This document shows positions 33,830 through 44,238 of a stretch of 64,000 nucleotides of DNA, in pieces. This stretch comes from Medakamo hakoo (Eukaryota > Chlorophyta > Trebouxiophyceae > Coccomyxaceae): NCBI GenBank assembly GCA_026636295.1, contig CP089451.1, forward strand, positions 496,001 to 560,000, in the 5' to 3' direction. A program made the position numbers and the translations under genes. The first letter of the stretch is position 1. The number at the start of each line of letters is the position of its first letter. A model generated the notes under the pieces. That model made no database searches. It was not told the origin of the DNA and worked only from the letters and a program-made list of their open reading frames with translations.

Positions 33830-35122
33830 ATGAGCTCCCTGCCTCCACCCCGCCTCAGGCGCCCGTTACAAGCGGCCTTAGCCGGCCTGGCCGAGAGCGC
33901 TGTCGACCGGGACTCCACGCCCGCGTGCGAGGCGGCGGCCGTGGACGCGGCGCGGGCTGTGGTCACGGCGACGGGCGGCGGCGCGGGCGCCGCATGGGCG
34001 GTCGGCGAAGCGGTGCCCGCATCCTCGGCGTCGTCCAAGCCAGAACCGTCCCACGTCCGGCGGGCACGCCTCCGCATTGCTGTGGTGGCGTTGCAAGGCG
34101 TGAAAGACCCGGCCGCCGCCGCGTCGGGCGCGCGTGCCGCAGCTGTCGCGTGCACGCCAGCCGTACCGGGCACGCCCGAAGCCGCCGACGTCGCGGCCCT
34201 TGCGGCTGCAGCGGCCCGGGCCTGCCCACGCGGGGGCGAGCTGTTTGACGCTGTGATGCGGCCCTTGCTGAAAGCGGCGGCCGGGCCGCACGGTCCCGCG
34301 GCGAACGTGGCGTGCGGCGCGGCCGCGGCTGCACTGGAAAGCGGCGGGAGGTGCTGCGCCGGCCCCGCGGCTGTGGCCGCCTTGACGGCCTCCCTAGACC
34401 TGGCTGAAAGCAAAACGGCTCCAGCAGGCGACGCGCTCTTGCCAGCCGCGGCGGCCGTGCGGGTGTTGGCGGCGGCCGGGCCTGTCCCGCCCGCCCTGGC
34501 CGCGCGCGCCGCGTGCACCGCCGCCCGCGCTCTCACGTCCGCGGGCGACTGGCGCGCCCGCCGAGGCGGGTGCGACCTGCTGACCGCCCTGGCTGACCAG
34601 GACCTGGCGGACGCCGCCGCCGCCGGGATCCCGGCGGTCTTACTCGCGCCGTCAACTCGGCTGGCCGTGGCCGCAGCGGCTGCGCGCGACAAAGCCGCCC
34701 CCGTGCGTGCCGCGGCGGCTGCGGCGGTGGACGCCCTGGACCGGCTGGGCCGCCTGGCAGCATCCGCGGGCGACGCCACGGTGGCAGAAGAACAGGAAGA
34801 GGCGGAGGACGAGCGGGCGGTGAGCAGCGGCGGCAGCGGGTACGGAGAAGACGAAGCGCCGCGCGACGACGACCAGCGCTGCGACGGCAGCGACGCGGCC
34901 GCCTGGCTGCGCGCCCTGTCCACCGCCCTGGTTCCCGGCGCCGGCTGCTTTGAAGGAGCCAGAGTTGACGGCGGCGTGCGCTTTGACGAGCCCGGCCTGG
35001 ACGCCGCGGTCGCCGCCCTGGTCGAGTCGGCGCGGCAGGCCGCGGCGGGGTGGGATGGCGGGCCGGCCGCGGTGGAAGAGCTGTGCGCCCGCGTCGCCCG
35101 CCGGGTCCAAGGCTGTTGTTGA
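33830..35122 (+). CDS. HEAT/TOG-like repeat protein
   Basis: A single exon of 430 residues from the ATG at 33830. It is almost entirely helical and Ala-rich, with recurring paired helices of HEAT type, for example VRRARLRIAVVALQGVKD, DWRARRGGCDLLTALADQD and [20 protein letters not shown]. The DWRARR and APVRAAAA strings are like those of TORTIFOLIA/SPIRAL2 TOG domains, which bind tubulin. An acidic Glu/Asp patch follows (EEQEEAEDERA), then a final helical pair ending in CARVARRVQGCC. The TOG assignment is weak; an ARM/HEAT scaffold of another kind is equally possible. There is no signal peptide. Confidence 0.45.
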   Translation: MSSLPPPRLRRPLQAALAGLAESAVDRDSTPACEAAAVDAARAVVTATGGGAGAAWAVGEAVPASSASSKPEPSHVRRARLRIAVVALQGVKDPAAAASGARAAAVACTPAVPGTPEAADVAALAAAAARACPRGGELFDAVMRPLLKAAAGPHGPAANVACGAAAAALESGGRCCAGPAAVAALTASLDLAESKTAPAGDALLPAAAAVRVLAAAGPVPPALAARAACTAARALTSAGDWRARRGGCDLLTALADQDLADAAAAGIPAVLLAPSTRLAVAAAAARDKAAPVRAAAAAAVDALDRLGRLAASAGDATVAEEQEEAEDERAVSSGGSGYGEDEAPRDDDQRCDGSDAAAWLRALSTALVPGAGCFEGARVDGGVRFDEPGLDAAVAALVESARQAAAGWDGGPAAVEELCARVARRVQGCC

Positions 35123-35185
35123 AACGAGTGTCCTCGACCCATTGATCCTCTCTCTAACACGCCTCCCTCACCACCACCCCTCTGT

Positions 35186-35723
35186 TCACTTTTTCCCCGC
35201 CGTCGTCGGCGGCAGGAAACCCATCAAACGCCCGGCCGACCGCTGGTACGCGAGGCAAAAGCCGGCGCCCGCGCCAATGAGGCCCGCCACCCACAGGGCC
35301 GGGCGGGACGTGCGCGTGCGTAATCCCGCCAGGTAGCCGACGGGCGCGGACAGCGCGGCGGCGCCGGCGATCATGCCGGCGTCGCCGCCGGAAAAGTTTT
35401 TGACTGAGACGGATGGAGAGGGGAGGGGGGGGGGGTGCGGGTGAGGGGTGAGAGCGAAACAGCCAAAAGACCGTCAGTCTCGCCGTGCGGACGACTCCTG
35501 CCTCCCATGCTCGCAACGCGCGTGCGAGGCGCGTCATCACACTTCCGTCCGAAGGACGCGCGTGAACAAAGGACGCTTTGCCGGCCCGCGGACGGTCGAA
35601 AAACAGAGCGCCGCCGGCGATGCGGCGCGGCCACCCGTCCTCCCCCATCTCAAACACACCCGTCGTCTTGAAGTTGGGCGCCTTGTCCGCGACCGGGTAG
35701 GTCGGCGTGTTGAAGATGGCCAT
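35186..35723 (-). CDS. NADH:ubiquinone oxidoreductase 20.9 kDa-type subunit
   Basis: Exons 35723-35660 and 35403-35186 give 93 residues. The N-terminus (FNTPTYPVADKAPNF) parallels YPVVDRNPPF of the Arabidopsis 20.9-kDa complex I subunit. After KNFSGGDAG come one or two short hydrophobic segments (MIAGAAALSAPVGYLAG, ALWVAGLIGAGAGF). The diagnostic end AYQRSAGRLMGFLPP corresponds to YAYQNSAGRLMGFFPN. This accessory subunit sits in the membrane arm of mitochondrial complex I and is known from plants, algae and fungi. The intron is phase 1, from GTGTGT to CAG. It is divergent from Snu114, with 347 bp between starts. Confidence 0.85.
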
Positions 35724-36070
35724 GCCGGGCAAGGCGAATGGAAGGGCGAGCGCGTCTACGACACGGACGCACTCGACGAGCGAAAACGTTGGGAAGTGAG
35801 CGCCGCCCGCGCTTACAAACACTGGCAGAGCTGCTATTGTGAGAAAAGAGAGGACAGAGCCGGGGAGGGGGGAGAACACGCGTGCCCCCCTACACGCTCC
35901 CTGAGCACGGTTCCGCGCACCCGCCGCCCCCGCGTAGTGGAAAGGCCCCGGAGCGCTGCGAGTGGCCGACTAAGGAAAAAACTTGGCCCCCATCGGAACT
36001 GGCCGCCGGTCGGCAAAAACACGCCCGCACACCACCACCCTCGTCGATCCAGCCCCTCCAGCCCTCCACC
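35724..36070. promoter_or_regulatory. divergent promoter region, complex I subunit / Snu114
   Basis: This 347-bp region lies between two start codons pointing away from each other. No gene or clear core promoter element was recognised. Confidence 0.4.
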
Positions 36071-39000
36071 ATGGACGAGGACCTGTACGATGAGTTTGGC
36101 AACTACATTGGCCCGGCCCCGGATGAGGTGAGAGAGCTGGGAGGGCGACGGACACAAGAGGTGAGCGAACGATTCCCTCCCGCCCCCACCGACGCCCCCC
36201 TCTGCTCATCAAACACGCACACACAGGCCGGCCCGGCCGACGATGACGACGCGTACGCGGCTTACGGCGACGTCGGCGCCGCCGAAGACGAAGGTGACGA
36301 CGGCGGCGACCTGGACGCGGCGGAAGCGGCGGCCAACGCCCGCCTGGGCCTGGGCGAAGAGGGGGACGCGGCCGCGCCGCCCGCGACCGTCGGCCCGGGC
36401 GCGGTCGTCCTGCACGAGGACAAGCGGTACTACGCCTCCGCCGCGGACACGTACGGCCCCGGCACGGAGACGCTCGTCCAGGAGGAGGACGCCCAGCCGA
36501 TTGAGGTGCCGATCATCGCGCCGCGCGTGGCGGCGGCAGTGGAGGTGGAGGTCGCGGCCGGCGGGCGCGGCGGCGGCGGGCCGCCCGGCCGCGGCGCGGC
36601 GGGCCTGACCCCGGTCGCCTCGCCCGCCTTTTTGGAGGGCCTGGCCAGCCGGCCGGCCCTGGTGCGGTGCATCGCTGTCCTAGGCGCGCTCGGCCACGGC
36701 AAGACGACGCTGGTCGACACGCTCGTCGACGCGACGCACGAAGAGTCGGGGGGCGGCGGGACGGGCGACGAGCGCGACGGGCGCGACGAGCCCGCCCCCC
36801 CCGCCGGCGGCCCGTCCCTCTCCTCCGCCCCGACCGCCGCCCGGCGCCGGCGCGGCCGCCAAGCGTCTGCGGCCTTGGCCGCCGGCGCGGCCTCGGCCTC
36901 CTCCGCGGGCGGGGGCGGCCCCCCGCCCCGCCGCTTCACGGACGCCCGCCTGGACGAGGCCGCGCGCGGCATCTCCATCAAGACGACGCCGCTCTCCCTG
37001 CCCATCGCCGACGGCCGCGGCAAGCACTACTTGTTGAACGTGGCCGACGCGCCGGGCCACCTGGACTTTGTGGACGAGGTGGCGGTCGCGCTGCGGCTGG
37101 CGGACGGCGTCCTGCTGTGCGTGGACGCGGCGGAGGGGCCGACGGCCGGCACGGCCGCGCACGCGCGCCTGGCCGCGGGCGCGGGCCTGCCCGTCGCCCT
37201 GGTGATCACAAAAGTCGACCGCCTGATCACGGAGCTGCGTCTGCCGCCGCCGGACGCGTACCTGAAGCTGCGCCTGGTCGTCCAGCAGGTCAACGCCCTG
37301 CTGGCCGACGCGGCCGCGGGCGCGGCGCCGGTCGGTGGTCCACCGGCGACGCCGCCACCCCGCCTCGACCCGGCGGCCGGCAACGTCGCGTTCGCCGGCG
37401 CGGGTGCGGGCTGGTCCTTCACCCTGCAGTCGTTTGCCCAGCTGTGCGCGGACGTGTGGGCGGGCGAAGAAGGTGGAGGAGGCGTGGACGCGTCCGCCCT
37501 GGCCCGGCGCCTGTGGGGCGACCGCTGGTTTCACGCGTCGGACCGGAGCTTTAAGACCACCCCACCGCCGGACGACGGCGCGGGTGGCCCGCCGCCGCCG
37601 CGCTCCTTTGTGCAGTGGGTGCTGGAGCCGCTGTACAAGCTGTACGGGCACGTCATTGCGGAATCGGGCGCGCCGGAGGGAGGCGGGGGCGAGCAGGGCG
37701 GCGGGAAGAGGGCGGGCGTCCTCGCGACCAACCCGCTGGCCCGCGCGCTCGCCACGCTCGGCGTGTCCCTGTCATCGGCCGCCTACGGCGCGGACGTCGC
37801 GCCGCTCCTGAAAACAGTCTTGCCCGCCGTCCTGGGCGGCCCGGAAGGCCTGGTCTCCCTGTGCGTCCGCCACCTGCCGTCGCCCGCCGAGGCCGCGCCC
37901 GGCCGCGCGGCGTCGCTGTACACAGGGCCGCCGGCCTCCGCGCCCGCCGCGGCCATCGCGGCCGCGGACCCGGACGGCCCCCTGGCGCTGGCCGTCGCCA
38001 AGCTCATCCCGCGCCCGGACGCGTCCGGGTGGGACGCCCTGGCCCGGGTGATGAGCGGCACGCTCACCCCCGGCACGCCCGTCCGCGTGCTCGGCCCCGC
38101 CTACGGCCCGGCCGACGAGGAGGACGCGGCCCCCGCCCTGGTCGGCCGCCTGTGGAGCTTGCAGGCCCGGTACAGGGAACCCCGGTCTTCCGTCCCGCCG
38201 GGCGGCTGGGCGCTGGTGGAGGGCGTGGACGCGACGGTCACCGGCGCGTGCACGGTCGTCGGCGCGCGCACGCCGGCCGAGGCGGCCCTGGACTGGGCGG
38301 TCTTCCGCCCGCTGGCCTTTGGCGGGGCCGTGCCCGCCGCGCGCGTCGCCGTCGAACCGCTGCACCCGGCCGACCTGCCCAAGCTGGTCGAAGGCCTGCG
38401 CGGCGCGGCCCGGTCCGCGCCGCTGCTGGTGACGCGCGTGGAGGAGTCGGGCGAGCACGTCCTGGCCGGCACGGGCGAGCTCGCCCTGGACACCGCCCTG
38501 CGCGACCTGCGCGAGCTGTACGGCCGCCTGGAAGTCAAGGTCTCCGACCCGGCCGTCTCCCTGTGCGAGACGGTCGTCGAGGCGTCCGCCCTGAAAGCGT
38601 CCGCGGCCTCGCCCAACGGCGCCAACATGCTGGCCATGGGCGCCGAGCCCCTGGAACCCGGCCTGGGCGCGGCCGTCGAGGCCCGGCGGCTGGACCCGGC
38701 CTGGCCGCGCAAGCGCCTGGCGTCCGCGCTGAGCGCCGGGTACGGGTGGGACGCCCTGGCGGGGCGCACGGTCTGGGCGTGGGGCCCGGACCCGGCCGGC
38801 GGGCCGTGCGTGCTCTTGGACGACACGGCCGCGAGCGGGTCCTTTGCCTCGCCCGAAGCGGCCGCGACGCTGGCCGCCGCGCGCTCATCCATCGTCCAAG
38901 GCTTCCAGTGGGGCGCGCGCGAGGGCCCCCTGTGCGACGAGCCCATGCGCGACGTCAAGTTTAAGCTCCTGGACGCGAGCCTGGCGGCCGACCCGCTCGC

Positions 39001-39511
39001 GCGCGGCGGCGGGCAGCTCATCCCCACGGCCCGCCGCGCGGCCTACGCCGCCTTCCTGCTCGCGTCGCCGCGGCTGATGGAGCCGGTATACGAGGTAGAA
39101 GTCCAGGCGCCCGCCGACTGCGTGCCCGCCATTTACGCGCTGCTGGCCCGCCGGCGGGGCGCCGTCCTGGGCGACGCGCCCGTCCCGGGCACGCCCGTGT
39201 CGCGCGTGACGGCCCACCTCCCCGTTCTGGACGCGTTTGGCTTCGAGACGGATGTGAGGTACCACACGCAGGGCCAGGCCTTTCCCCAGGCCCGCTTCGA
39301 CCACTGGGCGGTCGTGCCGGGCGACCCCCTGGACCGGGGCGTCGTGCTGCGGCCCCTGGAACCCGCGCCGCCCGCGGCCCTGGCGCGGGAGCTCCTGGTC
39401 AAAACGCGGCGGCGCAAGGGCATGGCGGAGGACGTGGCCGTCGCCAAGTTTTTCGATGAGGCGACGCTGTTGGAGCTGGCGGCCGCGGAAGCGGGCGGCA
39501 TGGCGCTTTGA
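36071..39511 (+). CDS. SNU114: U5 snRNP GTPase Snu114 / EFTUD2
   Basis: Exons 36071-36127 and 36227-39511 give 1113 residues, longer than the roughly 980 of plants. The start MDEDLYDEFGNYIGP is the family hallmark. An acidic N-terminus precedes the EF-2-like core: P-loop GALGHGKTTLVD, switch region SIKTTPLSLP, DAPGHLDFVDEV, and ITKVDRLI, where most relatives have NKxD. Domain II/III strings are ALVEGVDATVTGACTVVG, TGELALDTALRDLRELY and DPAVSLCETVVEAS. The end is EVEVQAPADCVPAIYALLARRRG and domain V with QGQAFPQARFDHW. Snu114 controls Brr2 and spliceosome activation. Pro/Gly-rich inserts between the P-loop and the switch explain the extra length. The Asn-to-Thr change in the G4 motif is unusual. 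Confidence 0.95.
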   Translation: MDEDLYDEFGNYIGPAPDEVRELGGRRTQEVSERFPPAPTDAPLCSSNTHTQAGPADDDDAYAAYGDVGAAEDEGDDGGDLDAAEAAANARLGLGEEGDAAAPPATVGPGAVVLHEDKRYYASAADTYGPGTETLVQEEDAQPIEVPIIAPRVAAAVEVEVAAGGRGGGGPPGRGAAGLTPVASPAFLEGLASRPALVRCIAVLGALGHGKTTLVDTLVDATHEESGGGGTGDERDGRDEPAPPAGGPSLSSAPTAARRRRGRQASAALAAGAASASSAGGGGPPPRRFTDARLDEAARGISIKTTPLSLPIADGRGKHYLLNVADAPGHLDFVDEVAVALRLADGVLLCVDAAEGPTAGTAAHARLAAGAGLPVALVITKVDRLITELRLPPPDAYLKLRLVVQQVNALLADAAAGAAPVGGPPATPPPRLDPAAGNVAFAGAGAGWSFTLQSFAQLCADVWAGEEGGGGVDASALARRLWGDRWFHASDRSFKTTPPPDDGAGGPPPPRSFVQWVLEPLYKLYGHVIAESGAPEGGGGEQGGGKRAGVLATNPLARALATLGVSLSSAAYGADVAPLLKTVLPAVLGGPEGLVSLCVRHLPSPAEAAPGRAASLYTGPPASAPAAAIAAADPDGPLALAVAKLIPRPDASGWDALARVMSGTLTPGTPVRVLGPAYGPADEEDAAPALVGRLWSLQARYREPRSSVPPGGWALVEGVDATVTGACTVVGARTPAEAALDWAVFRPLAFGGAVPAARVAVEPLHPADLPKLVEGLRGAARSAPLLVTRVEESGEHVLAGTGELALDTALRDLRELYGRLEVKVSDPAVSLCETVVEASALKASAASPNGANMLAMGAEPLEPGLGAAVEARRLDPAWPRKRLASALSAGYGWDALAGRTVWAWGPDPAGGPCVLLDDTAASGSFASPEAAATLAAARSSIVQGFQWGAREGPLCDEPMRDVKFKLLDASLAADPLARGGGQLIPTARRAAYAAFLLASPRLMEPVYEVEVQAPADCVPAIYALLARRRGAVLGDAPVPGTPVSRVTAHLPVLDAFGFETDVRYHTQGQAFPQARFDHWAVVPGDPLDRGVVLRPLEPAPPAALARELLVKTRRRKGMAEDVAVAKFFDEATLLELAAAEAGGMAL

Positions 39512-39601
39512 TTGGAGAGAGAGAGAGGGGCCGGGCATTGGGAACAAAACAGGGGAGAGGGGGGAGGGGGTGGGTGCAACCCAGACACACAGGAACCTTT
39601 T

Positions 39602-40096
39602 CTACCGCCCTCGCCTCCCGCCACCACCACGCCCTCCAGCACCTGCGGGCGCGCCCACGGTGTGAGCGTGCAGGGCCGCCAGCGAAAACGCCCGAAAATC
39701 CGCGACGGCCGCGGTGAGGGCGGTCAGGCCAGGCGGGTCGGCCGAGGCCGCGACGCCCGCCGCCGACGCAAACCCAGCGTCCCGCGTCGTCGCAAAACTC
39801 ACGTGCGTGCGTGTGTCCGCGTCCACGACTTCCAGTTCACACAGGTTGTCCCTGCTCGGGCGGGGCCAGTCCGCGTCGGAGACGGAGGCGGAGAGCAGGC
39901 CCGAGGCCGCGACGAGCGAGCGGAGGTGGGCGAGGGCGGGGGCAGACAGAGTCGCGGTGCGTCGACTGCCGCCGCCGCGCCCGCCATCGCTGCGGCTGAG
40001 CCGGCCATCGGCCTGCACGACGATCTCTTCCTCTATGACTCTTCCTCTAGTGGGCCCAGAGGTGTGGGCTGTCGTCAGCCGGGCGTAAAAGGCCAT
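39602..40096 (-). CDS. MAGO: divergent Mago nashi homologue (exon junction complex)
   Basis: A single exon of 164 residues. The whole length follows Mago without large gaps: MAFYARLTTAHTSG for FYxRYYVGHKG, VIEEEIVVQADGRLSRSD for FLEFEFRPDGKLRYAN, a Gly spacer, LSAPALAHLRSLVAASGLL for the long helix, ADWPRPSRDNLCELEVVDAD for [27 protein letters not shown] for HISFTT, SADPPGLTALTAAVADFRAF for [20 protein letters not shown], and SLAALHAHTV for SLIGLHFKI. Mago with Y14 locks eIF4AIII on spliced mRNA. Orthologues are usually very highly conserved, so this level of change is striking. A Gly/Arg tail is extra. Starts are 119 bp from HemA, head to head. Confidence 0.72.
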   Translation of the reverse strand: MAFYARLTTAHTSGPTRGRVIEEEIVVQADGRLSRSDGGRGGGSRRTATLSAPALAHLRSLVAASGLLSASVSDADWPRPSRDNLCELEVVDADTRTHVSFATTRDAGFASAAGVAASADPPGLTALTAAVADFRAFSLAALHAHTVGAPAGAGGRGGGGRRGR

Positions 40097-40215
40097 GACG
40101 ACGCAATGCTTTTTTTTTCTTGCGAGTGAAAAGAAGCAAGTGCGTCGGGCCTCGCCCGCCCCCTTCCACTCCCCTCAATCGCGACCAGCCCCACAGCAAG
40201 AGAGAGAGCAGAGCT
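40097..40215. promoter_or_regulatory. bidirectional promoter, Mago / HemA
   Basis: Only 119 bp lie between the divergent start codons. It holds a run of eight T near 40109-40116 and a CAAGAGAGAGAGC stretch just before the HemA ATG. Shared regulation is inferred from spacing. Confidence 0.5.
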
Positions 40216-42634
40216 ATGGCTGCCTCGTCTTCCAGCCTCCTCCTCCGCGCGCCGTGCGCGGGCGCCCGCGCCTCCCGCCCGGCCGGCCCGCGGTGCGCGG
40301 AGCCGACCCGCGGCCCCGCGCCGGCGGCCGCCCTGTCCACGCGCCTGCCCGCCACGCACGAGGCCGCGTCCAAAGCAGCCCTCGACCAGCTCAAGGCGTC
40401 GCCGTCCACGACCAACCGTGAGTTGAAAGTTTGGACGGGAAGGTGGCGGAAGCAAAGGCTGCGACACGCTTCTGAGCCTGGCTGAGACATTGGTCTAAGC
40501 GGCTGGAGGGTGTGGAGGAGCGTGGGCGGGCACGCACCCACTCCGCGGAGGCGTCCAAACGGCTCAATGGCTAGGCCCCGAGTTCGGGGTCGGGTCGGTT
40601 TTTTGGGCGAGCGAAAGCGGCGCAGCCGCGTCGGCGGCCGTTCTTCGACGCCGCCTGTGGGGACCTCGCACGCCACGCCGTCCCTTGGCCGCCCGCGGCA
40701 GGTCGGCTGGACGCCCCGACCACCGTGCCATGTGGACGCGCACCCCAGCAGGCCCTCGGAAGTCCGCCGTTCGCGGCGCCGGGCTCGCGCGCGTCGCACC
40801 CGCTCCGCCGTGGCGCCGCCGCATTGCGCTCACGCCCCCCCTCCCCCTCCACCCCCCACAGGCTACGCCACGGAGAAGAAATCGTCCATCATCGCCATCG
40901 GCCTGACCGTGCACAACACGCCCGTGGAGATCCGGGAGAAGCTGGCCGTGCCCGAAGCCGAGGTGCCGCGTGCGATTCAGGAGCTGACCCTCTTCCCGCA
41001 CGTTGCGGAAGCGGGCATCCTGTCGACGTGCAACCGCCTGGAGATTTACGTGGTCGCGCGCTCCTTCCACCGGGTGAGTTTGGAGGTTGGGGCGGACTAG
41101 GCCCTGGAGGGGTGTGCGGGCGGAGTGGGGAGGGGCGCGCGGCGTGGGCGGCCTCCCGAGAGAGGCGGTGCCAAGAAACGCCCGCGCGGCCTCTTTGGAT
41201 AGGGTGGGGGGGCGGGGGGGCACCGAGAGCCGCCGTCGGCGCTCTGTCGCGGCCCTGAGAGCGCGCCTTTGCCCTCTCTTCCCCTCGGCCAGGCTGCCTC
41301 AAGCCCAGGCACCCTCGCTATGCGAGGGACGCGGGCGTGTGGAGCCCGCGCAGGCCCAGCGCTGGCCGGCGGAGCGGCACGCCACCGCATCGTCTCCCTT
41401 CCCGACGCTCCCCACCCGACCCCTCACCCTCTCGCCCCCCTCCCCACCCTCCCCGGGCCCACCCAACCGCACATTCCAGGGCGTCCGCGAGGTGGAGGAA
41501 TGGATGTCCCGCTCCTCCGGCATCCCGCTCGACACGCTGCGCCCGCACATGTTCCTGCTGCGCGACCGGGACGCGACGGCGCACCTGCTGCGCGTCGCGG
41601 GCGGGCTGGACTCGCTCGTCATGGGGGAAGGCCAAATCCTGGCGCAGGTGAAAGCTGTGCACAAGGCGGGGCAGAACTGCCCGGGCTTTGGCCGCCACCT
41701 GAACGGCCTGTTCAAGCAGGCCATCACGGCGGGGAAGCGCGTGCGCACGGAGACGTCCATCTCGTCCGGCGCCGTGTCCGTCTCGTCGGCCGCAGCCGAG
41801 CTGGCCCAGCTGAAACTGCCCGGCAACTCCTTCGCCGGCGCCAAGGTCGCCATCATCGGCGCCGGCAAGATGTCCCGCCTCCTCGTCAAGCACCTGGCGT
41901 CCAAGGGCTGCGAACGCGTCGTGCTGCTGAACCGGTCCCTGCCGCGCGCGGAAGCCCTGGCCGAAGAGTTCCCGGAAGTGGCCATGGACATCCGCCTCAT
42001 GCCGGAGCTGATGAACGTGGTGTCGGAGTGCGACACCATTTTCGCGGCGTCGTCGTCCGAGGAAATCCTCGTCTCCGCGGCGGACGTGGAGGGCATGCCG
42101 CCCGCCCCCGAGTCCGTGGGCGGCGTGCGGAGGTTCTTCGACATCTCTGTGCCCCGCAACATCGGGTCCGACTTGAACGGCGCGCCCGGCGCCGCCGTCT
42201 TCAACGTGGACGACCTCAAGGAGGTCGTCGCCGCCAACAAGGACGCGCGCGCCGCCGCGGCGGCGGAAGCCGAGACCCTGCTGGCCGAGGAACAGCTCAT
42301 CTTCGAGGCGTGGCGCGATTCGCTGGAGACGGTCCCGACGATCAAGGCCCTGCGCGGCAAGGCCGAATCCATCCGGGCGACCGAGCTGGACAAGGCCCTC
42401 GCCCGCCTGGGGCCCGACCTGTCCAAGAAGCAGGTCAAAGCCGTGGAAGAGCTGTCCCGCGGCATCGTCAACAAGCTGCTGCACGGCCCCATGACGGCGC
42501 TGCGGTGCGACGGCGCCGACCCGGCCGCGGTCGGCGAGACGCTCGCAAACATGGAAGCGCTGGAGCGCATGTTTGACCTGGCGGCCGAGGCTGCTGCTGA
42601 AGCGGCGGCCGCGGCTGGGGCGGGCGTGCTGTGA
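40216..42634 (+). CDS. HEMA: glutamyl-tRNA reductase, plastid
   Basis: Exons 40216-40417, 40862-41073 and 41480-42634 give 522 residues. Exon 1 is almost exactly the transit peptide ([19 protein letters not shown]). The catalytic domain follows: [16 protein letters not shown], then [14 protein letters not shown] with the catalytic Cys of STCNR. The NADPH-binding domain has [37 protein letters not shown] and [13 protein letters not shown]. The dimerisation domain ends with [12 protein letters not shown]. It reduces glutamyl-tRNA(Glu) to glutamate-1-semialdehyde, the committed and regulated step of heme and chlorophyll synthesis. Length and order match plant HemA. Intron 1 (444 nt) and intron 2 (406 nt) are among the longer ones here. 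Confidence 0.97.
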
Positions 42635-42970
42635 GGGTGGAGGCCGTGACACACAAAGGGGGGGCGGGCCGGGCGGGCGGGTGTTTTTTTTTTAGATCTG
42701 TGGGCCGGTGGTTGGTGGTGGGCGGTGGTGGAGTGTGGGGGCTGGGCGCGGCTGGGCGCGCGCGGGACAATGAGAGATGAGCCTGTGTGTGTGTGTGTGA
42801 AGAAGCGACGTGATAGGCTTGCGGGGAGAACATTCCAGAGTCCTGTTTTCTGTCGTCGGGCGAGGACGATGAGCGGCGTTCGTGCCTAGGGGAGAAGGGA
42901 GAGGGACGAGCGCAGCACGCACAACCTTTCTTTTCGCGGCGCCGCGACAACAAAAAAGAGCACAACAACA
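42635..42970. other. intergenic between HemA and the UBX gene
   Basis: It carries the HemA 3' end and the UBX promoter. It shows a run of eight T at about 42684-42691, a GT run of about seven units near 42784-42799 and an A-rich stretch before the ATG. No gene was recognised. Confidence 0.5.
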
Positions 42971-44238
42971 ATGGCCGACGACGACCACGACGGCGCCATC
43001 GCCTCCTTCATGGACGTGACCGGCGTCGACTCTAACACGGCCGAGCACATCCTCGACGCGCACGGCTGGGACATCCAGCGGGCCGTCGGCTTTTACCTAG
43101 AGACGGCCGGCGGCGCGAATGCAGCGCCCGCGGCCGGTCCGCCTCCTCCCCCTCCTCCACGCGACGACTCGCCCGTCCTGGTGTCGGGGGGAGAAGGCGA
43201 TGACGGCGACTCGCCGGTCATGGTGGACGGGGACATGGTGCGTTTTTGTTTCTCTGGGTGGGGGGCCATGCGTCGCGTCGGGTCCACACCCCGCCCCTCC
43301 CCCCCCCGGGGACACACGAGCGCGCGCTGGGTAGAATGGATGGGTTGGGGACGCGCCCCTCCCTCACGCCCGTCCTCCTCCCCTTTGCACACGCACCCCC
43401 ACAGGCGCCCGGCGGCCGCGGCCGGGGCGGCGGCGCCATCTACGTGTCCGACGGCGACGACGGCGGCGGCCCCGGCCCCGGCCCCGGCCCCCGCCGCGCC
43501 CGCCCGCCCGCCGACGGCGAAGGGGGCGACGACGAAGAGCCCGTCATCTTGCCCGACGGCATCGACGCGGAGGAAGCCCGCATGCTGGAAGCCGCCATGC
43601 TGGGCGTGGCGTACACGGGCCGCATCCCGGACTGGCGGGCGGAGGCCGCGGCGCGGGCGGAGCGGGCGGCGCGGTCTGCGGCGGCGGCGGCCGACCCGGC
43701 CGCGGCCGCGGCGCGCGCCCTGGTGGAAGAGCAGGACGCCGCCTTTCAAGCCAGCCTGGCCGCCGACCGTGCCAAAGCACAAGAACGGGCGGCGGAGGAA
43801 GCCAGTGCGGCGGCCGCGGCCGAGGCGGCGGCGCGGGCGGCGGCGGACGCAGAAGCGGCGGCCGCCGCGGCCGCGGCCGCGGCCGCGCAGCGGGTCGCCG
43901 CCGCGGCGGCGTGCTTGCCGGCCGAGCCGCCGCCGGGCGCGCCCGGCGCCGTGTCCGTCGCCATCCGCCTGCCCGGCGGAGGCCGCCTGGCCCGCCGGTT
44001 TGACGCGGGCAGCGCGCGGGTGGGCCACCTGTTTGCCATGGTCGTCGCGGCGGGGGGCGGGGATGGGGGAGGGGACGGTGGGGGAGGGGGCGCCCCCGCC
44101 CCGCCCCCGCCCTTCCGCCTGGTGGCAGCCTACCCGCGGCGGGTGCTGGACGAACCGGCCGAGGTGGGCGGCGGCCCCAGCCTGGCGGAGGCGGGCTTTG
44201 GCGGCGGGGCTGAAGCGCTGATGGTGGAACAGCTGTAA
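42971..44238 (+). CDS. UBA-UBX protein, putative p97/CDC48 adaptor
   Basis: Exons 42971-43237 and 43405-44238 give 366 residues. A UBA-like domain (residues about 7-43) reads IASFMDVTGVDSNTAEHILD, then AHGWDIQRAVGFYLE. Two acidic hydrophobic patches follow (SPVLVSGGEGDD, AIYVSDGDD), resembling SUMO-interacting motifs, with a further ILPDGIDAEEARMLEAAMLG. A long Ala/Glu coiled coil precedes the C-terminal UBX fold: VSVAIRLPGGGRLARRFDAG, FRLVAAYPRRVLDE and SLAEAGFGGGAEALMVEQL. YPRR stands where UBX loops carry the FPR that enters the p97 cleft. The family brings ubiquitylated cargo to CDC48. The stop codon lies within a duplicated, hairpin-forming unit described separately. Confidence 0.82.
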
